Positions 1 to 9,266 are shown, numbered from the stretch's first letter. The stretch: DNA of 63,412 bases from Oscillospiraceae bacterium (GCA_017622295.1 JAGARK010000053.1:1-63412), one strand, 5' to 3'. The notes: generated by a model not told the origin, from the sequence alone. Program-made: numbers and translations.

Positions 1-1
1 C

Positions 2-33
2 AAAAAAGACGACCCTGCGGGGTCGTCTTTTTT
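2..33. terminator. intrinsic terminator hairpin at window edge
   Basis: A 12-bp GC-rich stem (AAAAGACGACCC / GGGTCGTCTTTT) with a 4-nt loop has an A-run on one side and a T-run on the other, so it can terminate in both directions. It presumably ends a gene lying before the window. Confidence 0.85.
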
Positions 34-205
34 GGTGCCAATGACCGAATAGAACGAGAACCGGAGGTTCGAGTCTGGGGAGCGGAAGGGAGCGCCGCCG
101 GTGGCGGAAGGAGCGATCCGAGCGAGTGGCTGCGGTCGGCGAGGGACAAAGGTGCGCCGTCACCAAGGACATTCGCCGGGCACCGGAACAGGCCACCGGC
201 ACCAT
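34..205. other. GC-rich stretch without a supported gene
   Basis: No convincing coding frame or RNA gene is seen. The segment resembling a T-loop (GGTTCGAGTC near 67-76) is not followed by an acceptor stem or CCA, and a small inverted repeat (CGCCGCCGGTGGCGG) is present. A 63-codon open frame here has no ribosome site and an atypical composition. Confidence 0.4.
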
Positions 206-256
206 AATAGATACCGTTATTTGATCCACCTCGTGTCAGTAACGGTATCTATTTTT
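206..256 (+). terminator. inverted repeat followed by T-run
   Basis: A 13-bp perfect inverted repeat (AATAGATACCGTT at 206-218 and its complement at 241-253) has a 22-nt loop and ends in TTTTT. It is terminator-like and isolates metY from whatever lies upstream. Confidence 0.65.
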
Positions 257-310
257 ATGCCCGCTTTTACCTGTGACCGGAGTGCTTTTTGAAAAATCTT
301 CCAAAACCGA

Positions 311-339
311 TTGACAAGGTAGGTTTTAAGTGCTATACT
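311..339 (+). promoter_or_regulatory. sigma-A promoter of metY-cysK
   Basis: TTGACA (311-316) and TATACT (334-339) are separated by exactly 17 nt. The spacer contains AGGTAGGTT (317-325), the inverse of AACCTACC just downstream of the -10, so operator-like sequence surrounds the promoter. Confidence 0.85.
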
Positions 340-345
340 TTTAAT

Positions 346-362
346 AACCTACCAAACTGGTA
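346..362 (+). promoter_or_regulatory. candidate Rrf2 (CymR/IscR-like) operator
   Basis: TACCA-AAC-TGGTA (350-362) is a perfect palindrome preceded by AACC, immediately after the -10 box. The AACCTACC core recurs between the -35 and -10 boxes of the Rrf2 gene itself (2723-2730 region). Binding there would block transcription; the assignment to the Rrf2 protein is inference. Confidence 0.55.
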
Positions 363-495
363 AGTATTAAACGAGAAGGTGCGTTCCCAGTGAAGAACTA
401 CTTTGAGATTCTAGTCAGAGCCAATTTTCGTTTTGGTCGAATGTGTGGAGGTCAGTATCCGTAACCACATTTTATAATCAGAAAGGAAATTGACT

Positions 496-1785
496 ATGTC
501 GAACTATAAATTTGAAACCTTACAGCTCCATGTTGGTCAGGAGACTGCTGACCCCGCAACCGATTCCCGTGCTGTTCCCATTTATGCCACCACTTCCTAT
601 GTATTCCACGACTGTGCCCATGCCGCTGCCCGGTTTGGCCTTGCGGATGCTGGCAATATTTACGGACGGCTCACCAACTCCACCCAGGAGATTTTCGAAA
701 AACGCATTGCCGCCTTGGAGGGCGGTGTGGCTGCACTGGCAGTTTCCTCCGGCGCTGCCGCTATCTCTTATGTTTTGCAGGCCCTGGGGCAGAATGGCGG
801 TCACTTTGTTGCCCAGAAGACCATTTATGGCGGCAGCTATAACCTACTGGAGCACACGCTGCCTAATTTCGGCATCACAGCCAGCTTTGTGAATATCCAT
901 GATCTTGTTGAGGTGGAAGCTGCTATTGGGGAGAACACCCGGGCGATCTATATCGAAACCCTGGGTAATCCCAACAGCGACATTCCCGACATCGATGCTT
1001 TGGCTGTCCTTGCCCATAAGCACGGCCTGCCCTTGGTAGTGGATAACACCTTTGCCACACCCTACCTGCTTCGTCCTATCGAGCACGGTGCAGATATCGT
1101 GGTCCATTCCGCCACCAAGTTTATTGGTGGCCACGGCACCACATTGGGCGGCGTGATCGTGGATTCCGGCAAATTCGACTGGGCTGCTTCCGGTAAGTAT
1201 CCTGCCATCGCAGATCCCAATCCCAGCTACCATGGCGTTTCCTTTGTAAAGGCAGTCGGCCCTGCGGCATTTGTTACCTACATCCGGGCAGTCCTGCTCC
1301 GGGATACCGGTGCCTGCATTTCTCCCTTTGCGGCATTTCTGCTGCTTCAGGGCACTGAGACATTATCCCTGCGCTTGGAGCGCCACGCTGTGAATGCAAA
1401 GAAAGTGGTAGACTTTTTGGCGAACCACCCCCAGGTGGAGAAGGTCAACCATCCCAGCCTGCCTGACCATCCCGACCACGCACTGTATGAAAAGTATTTC
1501 CCGGGTGGCGGCGCTTCCATCTTCACCTTTGAGATCAAGGGCGGCGTGAAAGAGGCACACAAGTTCATCGACAATTTACAGATCTTCTCTTTGCTTGCAA
1601 ACGTTGCTGATCTAAAGAGCCTGGTGATCCATCCGGCAACCACCACCCATAGCCAGCTGACGGAGGAAGAACTGCTGGACCAGGGCATCAAGCCCAATAC
1701 CATCCGCTTGTCCATCGGTACGGAGCATATCGACGACATTCTTGCTGATCTGCAGCGTGGCTTTGATGCGGTAAGGGAGGTATAA
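496..1785 (+). CDS. metY: O-acetylhomoserine sulfhydrylase (aminocarboxypropyltransferase)
   Basis: A PLP enzyme of the Cys/Met metabolism (gamma) family that makes homocysteine from O-acetylhomoserine and sulfide in the cytoplasm. The full family length (about 429 aa) is present, with the N-terminal [12 protein letters not shown] typical of MetY, the PLP-lysine context [13 protein letters not shown], and the long insertion and C-terminal PATTTHSQL expected for MetY rather than MetB/MetC. The ATG at 496 is preferred over an in-frame TTG at 490, which would sit too close to AGAAAGGAA. Two bases separate its stop from the cysK start, so both are cotranscribed from the promoter at 311. Confidence 0.95.
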   Translation: MSNYKFETLQLHVGQETADPATDSRAVPIYATTSYVFHDCAHAAARFGLADAGNIYGRLTNSTQEIFEKRIAALEGGVAALAVSSGAAAISYVLQALGQNGGHFVAQKTIYGGSYNLLEHTLPNFGITASFVNIHDLVEVEAAIGENTRAIYIETLGNPNSDIPDIDALAVLAHKHGLPLVVDNTFATPYLLRPIEHGADIVVHSATKFIGGHGTTLGGVIVDSGKFDWAASGKYPAIADPNPSYHGVSFVKAVGPAAFVTYIRAVLLRDTGACISPFAAFLLLQGTETLSLRLERHAVNAKKVVDFLANHPQVEKVNHPSLPDHPDHALYEKYFPGGGASIFTFEIKGGVKEAHKFIDNLQIFSLLANVADLKSLVIHPATTTHSQLTEEELLDQGIKPNTIRLSIGTEHIDDILADLQRGFDAVREV

Positions 1786-1787
1786 TC

Positions 1788-2720
1788 ATGGCTAACATTT
1801 ATACTTCTGCCGACCAACTGATCGGAAAAACGCCCCTTTTGGAGTTGACCCACATAGAAAAAGAATTTCATTTGAAAGCAACGGTCCTTGCCAAATTGGA
1901 GTACTTTAACCCTGCAGGGTCCGTCAAGGACCGGATCGCCAAGGCGATGATCGACGATGCGGAAAGCACCGGAAAGCTCAAGTCCGGCAGTGTGATCATC
2001 GAACCCACCTCCGGCAACACTGGTATTGGTTTGGCTTCTGTGGCCGCCGCAAAAGGCTATCGGATCATCCTTGTTATGCCCGATACCATGAGCGTGGAGC
2101 GGCGGCAACTGATGAGGGCCTACGGTGCAGAACTGGTGCTGACCGAAGGTGCTAAGGGCATGAAGGGTGCCATCGCAAAAGCGGAAGAATTGGCAGCCGA
2201 AATTCCGGGCAGCTTTATACCCGGACAATTCGTAAATCCTGCGAACCCGGCTGTCCACAGAGCCACCACCGGTCCTGAAATCTGGGCAGATACTGACGGC
2301 AAGGTAGATATCTTTGTTGCCGGTGTAGGCACCGGCGGTACGGTTACCGGCGTTGGCGAGTATCTGAAAAGTAAGAACCCCGCTGTAAAGGTCGTGGCGG
2401 TCGAGCCAGCCGGTTCTCCGGTGCTGAGCAAGGGCACACCCGGTGCCCATAAGATCCAGGGCATCGGCGCAGGCTTTGTTCCTGCCGTACTGAACACCGG
2501 TGTCTATGATGAGATCATCACCGTGGAAAACGAGGATGCCTTGGCAACCGGCAAGCAAATTGGCCAGCGTGAGGGTGTGTTAGTGGGAATCTCCTCTGGC
2601 GCTGCCACTTGGGCAGCCATAGAGCTGGCAAAGCGGGAGGAAAACACCGGTAAAACCATCGTTGTCCTTCTGCCCGATACCGGCGACAGATATTTGTCCA
2701 CGCCACTTTTTGCAGATTGA
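1788..2720 (+). CDS. cysK: cysteine synthase (O-acetylserine thiol-lyase)
   Basis: Fold-type II PLP enzyme, 310 aa, the usual CysK length. It converts O-acetylserine and sulfide to cysteine. Visible are the PLP-lysine segment [11 protein letters not shown] (about residues 36-46), the substrate loop [13 protein letters not shown] (about 70-82) and the phosphate-binding [14 protein letters not shown]. It is the second gene of the metY operon, with a GGGAGG ribosome site inside the metY 3' end. Its stop codon lies inside the -35 box of the following regulator gene, so the two promoters are tightly packed. Confidence 0.97.
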   Translation: MANIYTSADQLIGKTPLLELTHIEKEFHLKATVLAKLEYFNPAGSVKDRIAKAMIDDAESTGKLKSGSVIIEPTSGNTGIGLASVAAAKGYRIILVMPDTMSVERRQLMRAYGAELVLTEGAKGMKGAIAKAEELAAEIPGSFIPGQFVNPANPAVHRATTGPEIWADTDGKVDIFVAGVGTGGTVTGVGEYLKSKNPAVKVVAVEPAGSPVLSKGTPGAHKIQGIGAGFVPAVLNTGVYDEIITVENEDALATGKQIGQREGVLVGISSGAATWAAIELAKREENTGKTIVVLLPDTGDRYLSTPLFAD

Positions 2721-2745
2721 AAACCTACCGGATTTGTAGTATAAT
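2717..2745 (+). promoter_or_regulatory. promoter and operator of the Rrf2 gene
   Basis: TTGAAA (2717-2722), 17 nt, TATAAT (2740-2745). CTAC-N7-GTAG (2725-2739) fills the spacer, sharing ACCTACC with the metY promoter region. This suggests autoregulation by the Rrf2 protein. Confidence 0.8.
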
Positions 2746-2769
2746 AGCAAAAGAAAGGTGGGGTTTTTT

Positions 2770-3174
2770 ATGATGATTTCATCCCGAGGACGCTACTGCC
2801 TGCGTGTTATGATCGATTTGGCTGAGCACCAGGGCGATGTCTATATTCCAATGAAAGATGTGGCCGCCCGACAGGAAATCTCTCTGAAATACTTGGAAAA
2901 GATCCTGCCTGTGTTGGTTAAAAACGGCATTGTAGAGGGACTGCAAGGTAAGACTGGCGGTTACCGATTAAGTCGAAAACCGGAGGAATATACCCTTGGG
3001 GAGATCCTTCGATTGACAGAAGGGACACTGGCTCCAGTAGCGTGCCTGGATTGCGGAGCAGTTCCCTGTGAACGTGCTGCCCAGTGCAAAACACTTCCCG
3101 TTTGGACAGAGCTTGACCGGATTGTAAACAGCTACTTGGACAGTGTAACGATTGCCGATCTGCTGCAAAAGTAA
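2770..3174 (+). CDS. Rrf2 family transcriptional regulator (CymR/IscR type)
   Basis: A winged-helix Rrf2 protein of about 134 aa, starting MMISSRGRYCLRVMIDLAEH, with the helix-turn-helix around residues 28-50 (RQEISLKYLEKILPVLV). The segment ACLDCGAVPCERAAQC has four cysteines (C-x2-C-x4-C-x5-C), so it may bind an Fe-S cluster as IscR/NsrR do, unlike B. subtilis CymR. Its place next to metY-cysK and the shared AACCTACC elements point to control of cysteine metabolism. The start is the ATG at 2770 or 2773 behind AAAGGTGGGG, not the upstream GTG at 2758. Confidence 0.9.
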   Translation: MMISSRGRYCLRVMIDLAEHQGDVYIPMKDVAARQEISLKYLEKILPVLVKNGIVEGLQGKTGGYRLSRKPEEYTLGEILRLTEGTLAPVACLDCGAVPCERAAQCKTLPVWTELDRIVNSYLDSVTIADLLQK

Positions 3175-3266
3175 CACAAAATGGCGCTGCGGTGCGATTG
3201 TCCGTTTTACGAATGCAACGTTGGGGCAAATAGCGTTGCATTGTATCAAATATGGTAGTCTTTGCC

Positions 3267-3302
3267 AAAAAGAGGATACCCCGTCGGGGTATCCTCTTTT
3301 TG
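3267..3302. terminator. intrinsic terminator after the Rrf2 gene
   Basis: AGAGGATACCCC / GGGGTATCCTCT, short loop, with an A-run before and a T-run after. Confidence 0.9.
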
Positions 3303-3335
3303 GTCCGTGATGGGACTCGAAAGGCCGGCCCGACT

Positions 3336-3488
3336 TCAAATTACAGGTTATCGGGCAGGTGCCCGAAATGCATAATGCAAAATTGAGGAGTTTTCTTCGA
3401 AAACAAATTAAATCGTGCGCTTTGCGCACACCACCATTCTGCATTTTGCATTGTGCTGCTATTGGCAGCACGATAAACTGTAATTTGA
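3336..3488 (+). repeat. MITE-like repeat, full copy 1 (153 bp)
   Basis: 18-bp terminal inverted repeats (TCAAATTACAGGTTATCG at 3336-3353 and CGATAAACTGTAATTTGA at 3471-3488, one mismatch) enclose a second inner inverted repeat built on AATGCA(G)AATGCAAAAT and ATTCTGCATTTTGCATT. No protein is encoded. A second copy of the same length and orientation lies at 16306-16458. Confidence 0.85.
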
Positions 3489-3513
3489 CACTTTCCCCGA
3501 TTCGGGGTATAGT
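3485..3513 (+). promoter_or_regulatory. promoter partly made from the repeat end
   Basis: TTGACA (3485-3490), 17 nt, TATAGT (3508-3513). The first four bases of the -35 are the last bases of the repeat's right terminal inverted repeat. The spacer holds the small palindrome CCCCGATTCGGGG. Confidence 0.75.
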
Positions 3514-3538
3514 ATAGCCAGAAAGAGGTGATGTCTTT

Positions 3539-4108
3539 ATGGATATGGAACGAATCAAAAAGCTACTGCGGCTGTATGCCTGGCCGGGCGTGCTGATCCT
3601 TTTGGGCCTGGTGCTGATGGTCAGCCCGGATACCGCTTCGGCGCTGATTTCCAAGATCATCGGCTGGGTTCTCATCGGCATCGGCGTGTGCATCGCCATC
3701 GCCACCATTTTGGGTGGAGGCTATGGCCGGACGGGCCAGATTGTGTATGCAGTGCTGTTTTTGGGCATCGGTATTTTCGTTTCGGCCTTTCCGCTGGTGC
3801 TGGCGGAAGCTCTGGGCCGGTTTTTCGGTCTGCTGCTGGCCGTTCGGGGCATCTCCGCTGTCCGGGGTGCCCTCCAAAAGAAAAACGCAGACCTGCCCTG
3901 GCAGTACAGCATGGTCATCGCCGTGGTTACCCTTGTTGCCGGTGTGATTCTGGCACTGCTGCCTCTGACCCTGAGCCGCATCATTCTGAACATTTGCGGC
4001 GCGGTGCTGATCCTCATCGGAATTGTCAATATTGTAGGTACCTATCGGGAGACCAAAGCGCTGGAAGACGGCAGCCGCCGGCCGGATGTGATCGATGCCG
4101 ATGAATGA
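3539..4108 (+). CDS. DUF308/HdeD-like multi-spanning membrane protein
   Basis: 189 aa with about six hydrophobic segments arranged as three helical pairs (starting near residues 14, 37, 64, 87, 120 and 145), each with short loops containing Gly and Arg, the pattern of the HdeD/DUF308 family. Members are linked to acid or membrane stress in enterobacteria, but no function is known in Clostridia. The tail (about residues 170-189) is charged and cytoplasmic. The ribosome site is AAAGAGGTGAT. The last 14 bases overlap the start of the phosphopantetheinyl transferase gene, so the two are probably cotranscribed. Confidence 0.75.
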   Translation: MDMERIKKLLRLYAWPGVLILLGLVLMVSPDTASALISKIIGWVLIGIGVCIAIATILGGGYGRTGQIVYAVLFLGIGIFVSAFPLVLAEALGRFFGLLLAVRGISAVRGALQKKNADLPWQYSMVIAVVTLVAGVILALLPLTLSRIILNICGAVLILIGIVNIVGTYRETKALEDGSRRPDVIDADE

Positions 4109-4574
4109 GCTGCTGGGCTGCCGGCTGGAGGGTCGGTCCGGCCATGAAGCGGGCCGGGTGCTGCTGGCGCAGCTTTACGAAAATAGAACGGGACGGCCTC
4201 TGCCGGAAATTGCCGTTACGGAGCGGGGGAAGCCCTATTTTGCAGATTCCGACCTCTATTTTTCCATTACCCACACGAAAAATCACGCCTTCTGTGTTCT
4301 GTCAGATCACCCCGTGGGCATCGACGCCGAGGAAATGGACCGAACCGTCAGCCCCCGGCTGGCAGAGAAGGTGCTGTCTTCTGCCGAAAAGGCCCGGTAT
4401 GAGGCAGCGCAGGATAAAAACGCCGCTCTGCTGCGGCTGTGGGTGCTGAAGGAGGCCTGGGTCAAGCGCACCGGAGAAGGCCTCCGGGGTTACCCCGATC
4501 ACACGGATTTCAGCCCCGACGATCCCCGGATCCGGGAGATTGACGGATGTTTTGTGGCAATTATTGAAGATTAA
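4095..4574 (+). CDS. 4'-phosphopantetheinyl transferase superfamily protein
   Basis: Transfers the 4'-phosphopantetheine arm from CoA to carrier proteins. The Mg-binding motif VGIDAEEMDR (about residues 74-83) and the second signature LWVLKEAWVKRTGEGL (about 118-133) with the W-x2-KE-x3-K pattern are intact. At 159 aa it is shorter than Sfp and closer to compact AcpT/HetI-like forms. The ATG at 4095 or 4101 could be the start; both overlap the preceding gene and no strong ribosome site is seen, suggesting translational coupling. No polyketide or peptide synthase is nearby, so it may serve acyl carrier protein. Confidence 0.85.
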   Translation: MPMNELLGCRLEGRSGHEAGRVLLAQLYENRTGRPLPEIAVTERGKPYFADSDLYFSITHTKNHAFCVLSDHPVGIDAEEMDRTVSPRLAEKVLSSAEKARYEAAQDKNAALLRLWVLKEAWVKRTGEGLRGYPDHTDFSPDDPRIREIDGCFVAIIED

Positions 4575-4585
4575 AGGAGAAAACG

Positions 4586-5350
4586 ATGTTATTCGACACG
4601 CATGCCCATATGGATGACCGGGCATTTGACACCGACCGGGAGCAGTTGCTTGCCGCACTGCCCGGGCAGCAGCTGGCGCTGGTCATGAATCCCGGCTGCA
4701 GCCTGGATTCCTCCCGGAATGCAGTGAAGCTGGCAAATTCCTGCGACTATATCTACGCCGCCGTGGGCTCCCACCCCGATGCGGCGGATGAGGTCAATGA
4801 GGAGGTCCTGGAAGAATACAGGACGTTATGTAAACTGAATCCCAAGGTCAGAGCCATCGGTGAGATCGGCCTGGACTACCATTACGAGGATATTCCCCGG
4901 GAGATTCAGCTCAGGGCCTTCCGGGCCCAGATGGAGCTGGCACGGGAACTGGGACTGCCCGCCATCGTTCATGAGCGGGAAGCCCATGAGGATGGTATGC
5001 AGGTTGTCCGGGATTTCCCGGAGGTTACCGGCGTGTTCCACTGCTACTCCGGCTCAGCGGAAATGGCCCGGCAGCTGGTGGATAAGGGCTGGTACATCGG
5101 CTTTACCGGCGTACTGACCTTTAAAAACGCCCGCAAGGCGGTGGAGGTGGCAGCGTCGATTCCGTTGGAGCGGATCGTGCTGGAGACCGACTGCCCCTAC
5201 ATGTCCCCCGAGCCCTTCCGGGGCAAGCGAAACGACCCCGGTAAAATCTACCGCATGGCGGAAAAGCTTGCAGAGATCCGGGGCCTCAGCGTGGAGGAGA
5301 TTCATCGCATTACCCTGGAAAACGGTAAACGCCTCTACCGGATCGGGTAA
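4586..5350 (+). CDS. tatD: TatD family metal-dependent hydrolase/DNase
   Basis: 254-aa TIM-barrel amidohydrolase-fold enzyme. Metal ligands visible are HTHAHMD (residues 4-10), the glutamate in IGEIGLDYH (about 92-100), H in VHEREAHED, HCYSG, and the aspartate in ETDCPYMSP. TatD/YcfH proteins are 3'-5' exonucleases or deoxyribonucleases involved in DNA repair. An AAAGGAG ribosome site precedes the ATG by 6 nt, and the gene follows the phosphopantetheinyl transferase by 11 nt. Confidence 0.93.
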   Translation: MLFDTHAHMDDRAFDTDREQLLAALPGQQLALVMNPGCSLDSSRNAVKLANSCDYIYAAVGSHPDAADEVNEEVLEEYRTLCKLNPKVRAIGEIGLDYHYEDIPREIQLRAFRAQMELARELGLPAIVHEREAHEDGMQVVRDFPEVTGVFHCYSGSAEMARQLVDKGWYIGFTGVLTFKNARKAVEVAASIPLERIVLETDCPYMSPEPFRGKRNDPGKIYRMAEKLAEIRGLSVEEIHRITLENGKRLYRIG

Positions 5351-5370
5351 GGGGAAGTGTGGTTTTGTGT

Positions 5371-5446
5371 GCTACCGATGGCAGCAAAATCCAAAATGCA
5401 GAATGATGGTGTGCGCTTCGCGCATCGACGTGATAAACTGAAATTA
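5371..5446 (-). repeat. remnant of the MITE-like repeat, partly inverted
   Basis: Read on the minus strand, GCGCACACCATCATTCTGCATTTT and the following hairpin GCTGCCATCGGTAGCAC match the right half of copy 1. The + strand then ends with TGATAAACTGAAATT, the terminal repeat. The order indicates a rearranged or nested copy. Confidence 0.6.
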
Positions 5447-5460
5447 AGATTTTAAAATAA

Positions 5461-5495
5461 AAAGGACGAAATGATTTCTCATTTCGTCCTTTTCG
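5461..5495. terminator. bidirectional terminator between tatD and the EamA gene
   Basis: A perfect 13-bp stem AAAGGACGAAATG / CATTTCGTCCTTT with a 6-nt loop, flanked by A- and T-runs. It can serve both convergent genes. Confidence 0.9.
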
Positions 5496-5497
5496 TA

Positions 5498-6340
5498 TCA
5501 CAGATTCAGCAACACCAGAGCGACCACGATGATGAATATCGCGATCCACTGGCGCTTGCGCAGCTGCTCTCTGAACAGCCAGATGCCCGCCAGAGTGGCC
5601 AGGAAGATCGTCGCCACATTGTAGCAGGGGTAGACGATCACTGCGTCCAGCTGCTCCAGAGCCCCCAGCAGGAATTTGGAGGAGAAATAGTTGGGGAAGC
5701 TGACCAGAGTGCCGAAGAGCAGCTCCATCTTGCCGGGGCGCTCTTTCTTATAGATCAGCAGGCCGATGCTCAAAAGCAGGGCCGAGGCGAAGGTGTAGAA
5801 CAGGAACTGGGCGGAAAGCTCCGTGGTGCCCCATTCCTGATAGAGCTTGGCCATGACGTCGCCCAGACCGCCGATGAGCAGCAGGGTGATCAGACCCAGC
5901 TTGAAGCTGGCCTGGGAGCCGCCGCCGGGCTCATAATTGATCAGGATGATGGAGAAGATGGCCAGGCCAAAGCCCAGAATGTGCAGCACGCCGGGCTCCT
6001 CACCGAACAGGAAGATGGACACCGCCATGGGCACCAGCAGACCCAGCTTCATGAAGGAGGCGGAAAGCACGATGCCGTTGCGGCGGTTATTCAGCTGGAG
6101 CCAGATGAAGGCCAGCAGATACAGCAGGCCCTGGGCAAAACCTACGCCCAGCGCCACGCCCATTCCGGGGGAACCCGTGGGGAAAAGACTGCCAAAGCCC
6201 GTATCAAAGGCGGCAATGAGGGTGCACACCACATAATTCATGGCCAGCATACTCATATTATTGGTGACCCGGTCGGTGCTCAGACGCATGACGACCTGCA
6301 CCATGGAGCTGCACAGGATTGCAAGGATCAGATAAAGCAT
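5498..6340 (-). CDS. EamA/DMT-superfamily transporter
   Basis: About 280 aa with ten hydrophobic helices and the internal duplication of DMT (drug/metabolite) permeases; the C-terminal half shows the typical ...GALEQLDAVIVYPCYNVATIF... and ends FIIVVALVLLNL. Substrate is unknown. The ATG at 6340 is chosen because CGGAGGAATTCC stands just before it; an upstream in-frame ATG gives an extra 14 residues without a ribosome site. It is monocistronic and divergent from potA. Confidence 0.85.
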   Translation of the reverse strand: MLYLILAILCSSMVQVVMRLSTDRVTNNMSMLAMNYVVCTLIAAFDTGFGSLFPTGSPGMGVALGVGFAQGLLYLLAFIWLQLNNRRNGIVLSASFMKLGLLVPMAVSIFLFGEEPGVLHILGFGLAIFSIILINYEPGGGSQASFKLGLITLLLIGGLGDVMAKLYQEWGTTELSAQFLFYTFASALLLSIGLLIYKKERPGKMELLFGTLVSFPNYFSSKFLLGALEQLDAVIVYPCYNVATIFLATLAGIWLFREQLRKRQWIAIFIIVVALVLLNL

Positions 6341-6452
6341 GGAATTCCTCCGAATGATACAAATGATATTATATTGTATCAAGTTCTTTTTGTCTTTGCA
6401 ATAGGGTATATTTGGGCGAGAAAAATAATGCGGAAAAATGTCGTAAACCCAA

Positions 6453-6481
6453 TTGACAAAGCGGTCGTTTTGAGATATATC
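6453..6481 (+). promoter_or_regulatory. promoter of potABCD
   Basis: TTGACA (6453-6458), 17 nt, TATATC (6476-6481), with an alternative TATACT at 6482-6487. The 5' UTR is about 55 nt. Confidence 0.7.
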
Positions 6482-6539
6482 TATACTTGTCTTAATCTAT
6501 GTTTTAAGCCCAATTAACCTACAGAAACGGGGGAGGATA

Positions 6540-7661
6540 ATGTCCAAGGAACTCATCAGACTCCGGGACCTTACCATGGAGTTCGACGGGGAGCGTATTC
6601 TCGACGGCATCAATCTTTATATTAACGATCACGAATTCCTCACTTTGCTGGGCCCCTCTGGCTGCGGCAAGACCACTACCCTGCGGATCATCGGCGGCTT
6701 TCTGACGCCCACCTCCGGCACCGTGACCTTCGACGGCAAGCGCATCAACGACGTCCCGCCCTATGAGCGGCAGATCAACACCGTGTTCCAGCGGTATGCT
6801 CTGTTCCCCCATCTGGATGTCTATGACAACATTGCCTTCGGTCTGCGGGTCAACAAGGTGCCTAAGGACGAGATCGACCGCAGAGTCCACGAAATGCTGG
6901 AAGTGGTCAGCCTGAAGGGCTATGAGCATCGCCGGATCAACAATCTGTCCGGCGGTCAGCAGCAGCGCGTTGCCATCGCAAGAGCCCTGGTCAACCGGCC
7001 CAAGGTGCTGCTTTTGGACGAGCCTCTGGGTGCGCTGGACCTTCGCCTGCGCAAGGATATGCAGAACGAACTGAAGCGGATCCAGCAGGCCATGGGCATC
7101 ACCTTCATCTATGTCACCCACGACCAGGAGGAAGCCCTCTCCATGTCCGACACCATCGTGGTGATGGACAAGGGCCGCATCCAGCAGATCGGCAAGCCTG
7201 AGGATATCTATAATGAGCCAAAGAACGCCTTCGTGGCGGATTTCATCGGCGAATCCAACATTCTTGACGGCGTCATGCTGTCCGATTACAAGGTCAAATT
7301 TTTCGGCCGGGTCTTCGACTGCGTGGACAAGGGCTTTGCCCCCAATGAACCCGTAGACGTTGTCATCCGTCCCGAGGACATCGACATCGTACCGCCCCAG
7401 CAGGGTCATCTGGTGGGCACCGTGACGAGCGTTACCTTCAAGGGCCTGAACTACGACATCATCGTCGAATTCAAGGGCTTCAAGTGGCTGATCCAGACCA
7501 CGGATTACCACGGCGAGGGCTCTACCATCGGCATTCGTTTGAACCCGGAGGATATTCACATCATGAAGAAGAGTGAATATTCCGGCATGTTTGGCGACTA
7601 CAGCTCCTACTCTGCTGAGTACGACGAGCTGACGGAGGATGCCGGGGATGAAGAAGAATAA
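6540..7661 (+). CDS. potA: spermidine/putrescine ABC transporter ATP-binding protein
   Basis: 373 aa. Walker [10 protein letters not shown] (about 38-46), Q-loop in [12 protein letters not shown], signature [15 protein letters not shown] (about 137), Walker [12 protein letters not shown] and the H-loop [10 protein letters not shown] are all present, followed by a TOBE domain (about 235-350). It energises uptake of polyamines with PotB and PotC. The ribosome site is GGGGGAGG. The acidic C-terminal tail runs on to overlap potB by 14 nt. Confidence 0.95.
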   Translation: MSKELIRLRDLTMEFDGERILDGINLYINDHEFLTLLGPSGCGKTTTLRIIGGFLTPTSGTVTFDGKRINDVPPYERQINTVFQRYALFPHLDVYDNIAFGLRVNKVPKDEIDRRVHEMLEVVSLKGYEHRRINNLSGGQQQRVAIARALVNRPKVLLLDEPLGALDLRLRKDMQNELKRIQQAMGITFIYVTHDQEEALSMSDTIVVMDKGRIQQIGKPEDIYNEPKNAFVADFIGESNILDGVMLSDYKVKFFGRVFDCVDKGFAPNEPVDVVIRPEDIDIVPPQQGHLVGTVTSVTFKGLNYDIIVEFKGFKWLIQTTDYHGEGSTIGIRLNPEDIHIMKKSEYSGMFGDYSSYSAEYDELTEDAGDEEE

Positions 7662-8466
7662 CTCTATCCTGCTCAGCACCCCTTATATTCTGTGGATGGT
7701 GGCATTTACCCTCATCCCCCTGGGTGTCGTGGGCTATTACGCGCTGACAGACCCCGATACGGGGGTCTTTACCTGGAGCAACATTCGGGAGCTGGGGACC
7801 TACCTGCCGGTTTTCGGCCAGTCCATTATGTACAGCCTGGTGTCCGCGCTGATCTGTCTGATCCTGGGCTATCCTGTGGCGTATTACATTGCCCACCGGG
7901 GCGCCGTGATGCAGAAGATCCTCTATATGCTGGTGATGCTGCCCATGTGTATGAGCTTTCTGCTCAGAACCCTTGCCTGGGTGGGCCTGCTTCAGGACAC
8001 CGGCATCATCAACAACCTGCTGGCGGCTGTGGGTCTTCCCCGGCTGCAGCTGATCCGCACCCCTGCGGCGGTGGTACTGGGCATGGTGTATAACTACCTG
8101 CCCTATATGATCCTGCCGCTGTACAGCACCATTGTGAAGATCGATCACCGGCTCATCGAGGCCGCCGAGGATCTGGGCTGCACCCCTGCGGAGACTTTCC
8201 GGAAGGTGACGCTGCCCCTGTCCATGCCCGGCATCCTGTCGGGCCTGACCATGGTCTTTGTGCCGGCTGTGTCCACCTTCTACATTTCCCAGAAGCTGGG
8301 CGGCGCCGACACCGTGCTCATCGGCGACGTCATCGAGCGGCTGTACAAGCAGGGCAACAACGCCAACCTGGGCGCGGCGCTGAGCCTGCTGCTGATGATC
8401 CTGGTGTTTGTGTGTACCGGCATTATGAACCGCCTGGGCGGAGATGAGGAGGCGGTCGTGGTATGA
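7648..8466 (+). CDS. potB: spermidine/putrescine ABC transporter permease
   Basis: About 272 aa with six transmembrane helices and the EAA loop [26 protein letters not shown] that contacts PotA. It forms the polyamine channel with PotC. The ATG at 7648 lies 9 nt after GGAGG; the ATG at 7639 abuts that site and is less likely. The start overlaps potA and the last bases overlap potC (ATGA), so translation is coupled. Confidence 0.94.
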   Translation: MKKNNSILLSTPYILWMVAFTLIPLGVVGYYALTDPDTGVFTWSNIRELGTYLPVFGQSIMYSLVSALICLILGYPVAYYIAHRGAVMQKILYMLVMLPMCMSFLLRTLAWVGLLQDTGIINNLLAAVGLPRLQLIRTPAAVVLGMVYNYLPYMILPLYSTIVKIDHRLIEAAEDLGCTPAETFRKVTLPLSMPGILSGLTMVFVPAVSTFYISQKLGGADTVLIGDVIERLYKQGNNANLGAALSLLLMILVFVCTGIMNRLGGDEEAVVV

Positions 8467-9266
8467 AAAAGGCAAACAAGATCATCACCATTGCGATCTT
8501 CATCTTCCTGTATATCCCCATGCTGGTTCTGATCGTGGGCTCCTTCAACGAGGGCAAGAGCCTTGCCCGGTTTGATGGCTTCACCTTCGAGCAGTACGCC
8601 GAGCTCTTCCGGGATCCGGATCTGCTGGCGCTGCTGGGCAACTCCCTGATCATTTCCATTTTGGCCAGCCTCATCGCTACGGTTTTCGGCACCTTCTCCT
8701 GCGTGGGCATCAACAGCCTGAAGCCGAGAATGCGCAATACCGTCATGAGCCTGACCAATATTCCCATGACCAATCCCGATATCGTCACGGGTATTTCCCT
8801 CAGCCTGCTGTTCGTCTTCGTGGGCACCAAGATGCTGGGTCAGCGGAATTCTCTGACCTTCTGGACCCTGCTGATCGCCCATATCACCTTCGATCTGCCC
8901 TATGTCATTTTGAACGTGATGCCGAAGCTTCAGCAGATGGACCGCTCCCTGGTGGATGCGGCCATGGACCTGGGCTGCACGCCCATCGAATCCTTCTTCA
9001 AGGTGACCATCCATGAGATCATGCCCGGCATCGTGGCCGGCGCCATCATGGCCTTCACCATGAGTCTGGATGATTTCGTTATCAGCTATTTCGTCACCGG
9101 TATGGACTTTGTGACGCTGCCTGTTGAAATCTACAGCTACACCAAAAAGCCCATTCCGCCCAAGATTTACGCAATGTTCACCCTGCTCTTCCTGCTGATT
9201 CTGGTTCTGATGATTACCATGAACCTGCTGCAGCTGAAGAGTGAGAAGAAAAAGGCCCGGGGTTAA
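8463..9266 (+). CDS. potC: spermidine/putrescine ABC transporter permease
   Basis: 267 aa, six helices, with the EAA motif DAAMDLGCTPIESFFKVTIHEIMPGI around residues 170-195. It is the second half of the permease heterodimer. The ATGA overlap with potB and an 11-nt gap to potD fix its place in the operon. Confidence 0.94.
   Translation: MKKANKIITIAIFIFLYIPMLVLIVGSFNEGKSLARFDGFTFEQYAELFRDPDLLALLGNSLIISILASLIATVFGTFSCVGINSLKPRMRNTVMSLTNIPMTNPDIVTGISLSLLFVFVGTKMLGQRNSLTFWTLLIAHITFDLPYVILNVMPKLQQMDRSLVDAAMDLGCTPIESFFKVTIHEIMPGIVAGAIMAFTMSLDDFVISYFVTGMDFVTLPVEIYSYTKKPIPPKIYAMFTLLFLLILVLMITMNLLQLKSEKKKARG

Noticed and set aside
60-95. T-loop-like GGTTCGAGTC resembling a tRNA 3' part
   Set aside because: No acceptor stem, anticodon arm or CCA can be folded around it.
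356-495. Possible SAM or T-box leader before metY
   Set aside because: The roughly 140-nt leader lacks the T-box motif and SAM-I core; a DNA operator explains the promoter region better.
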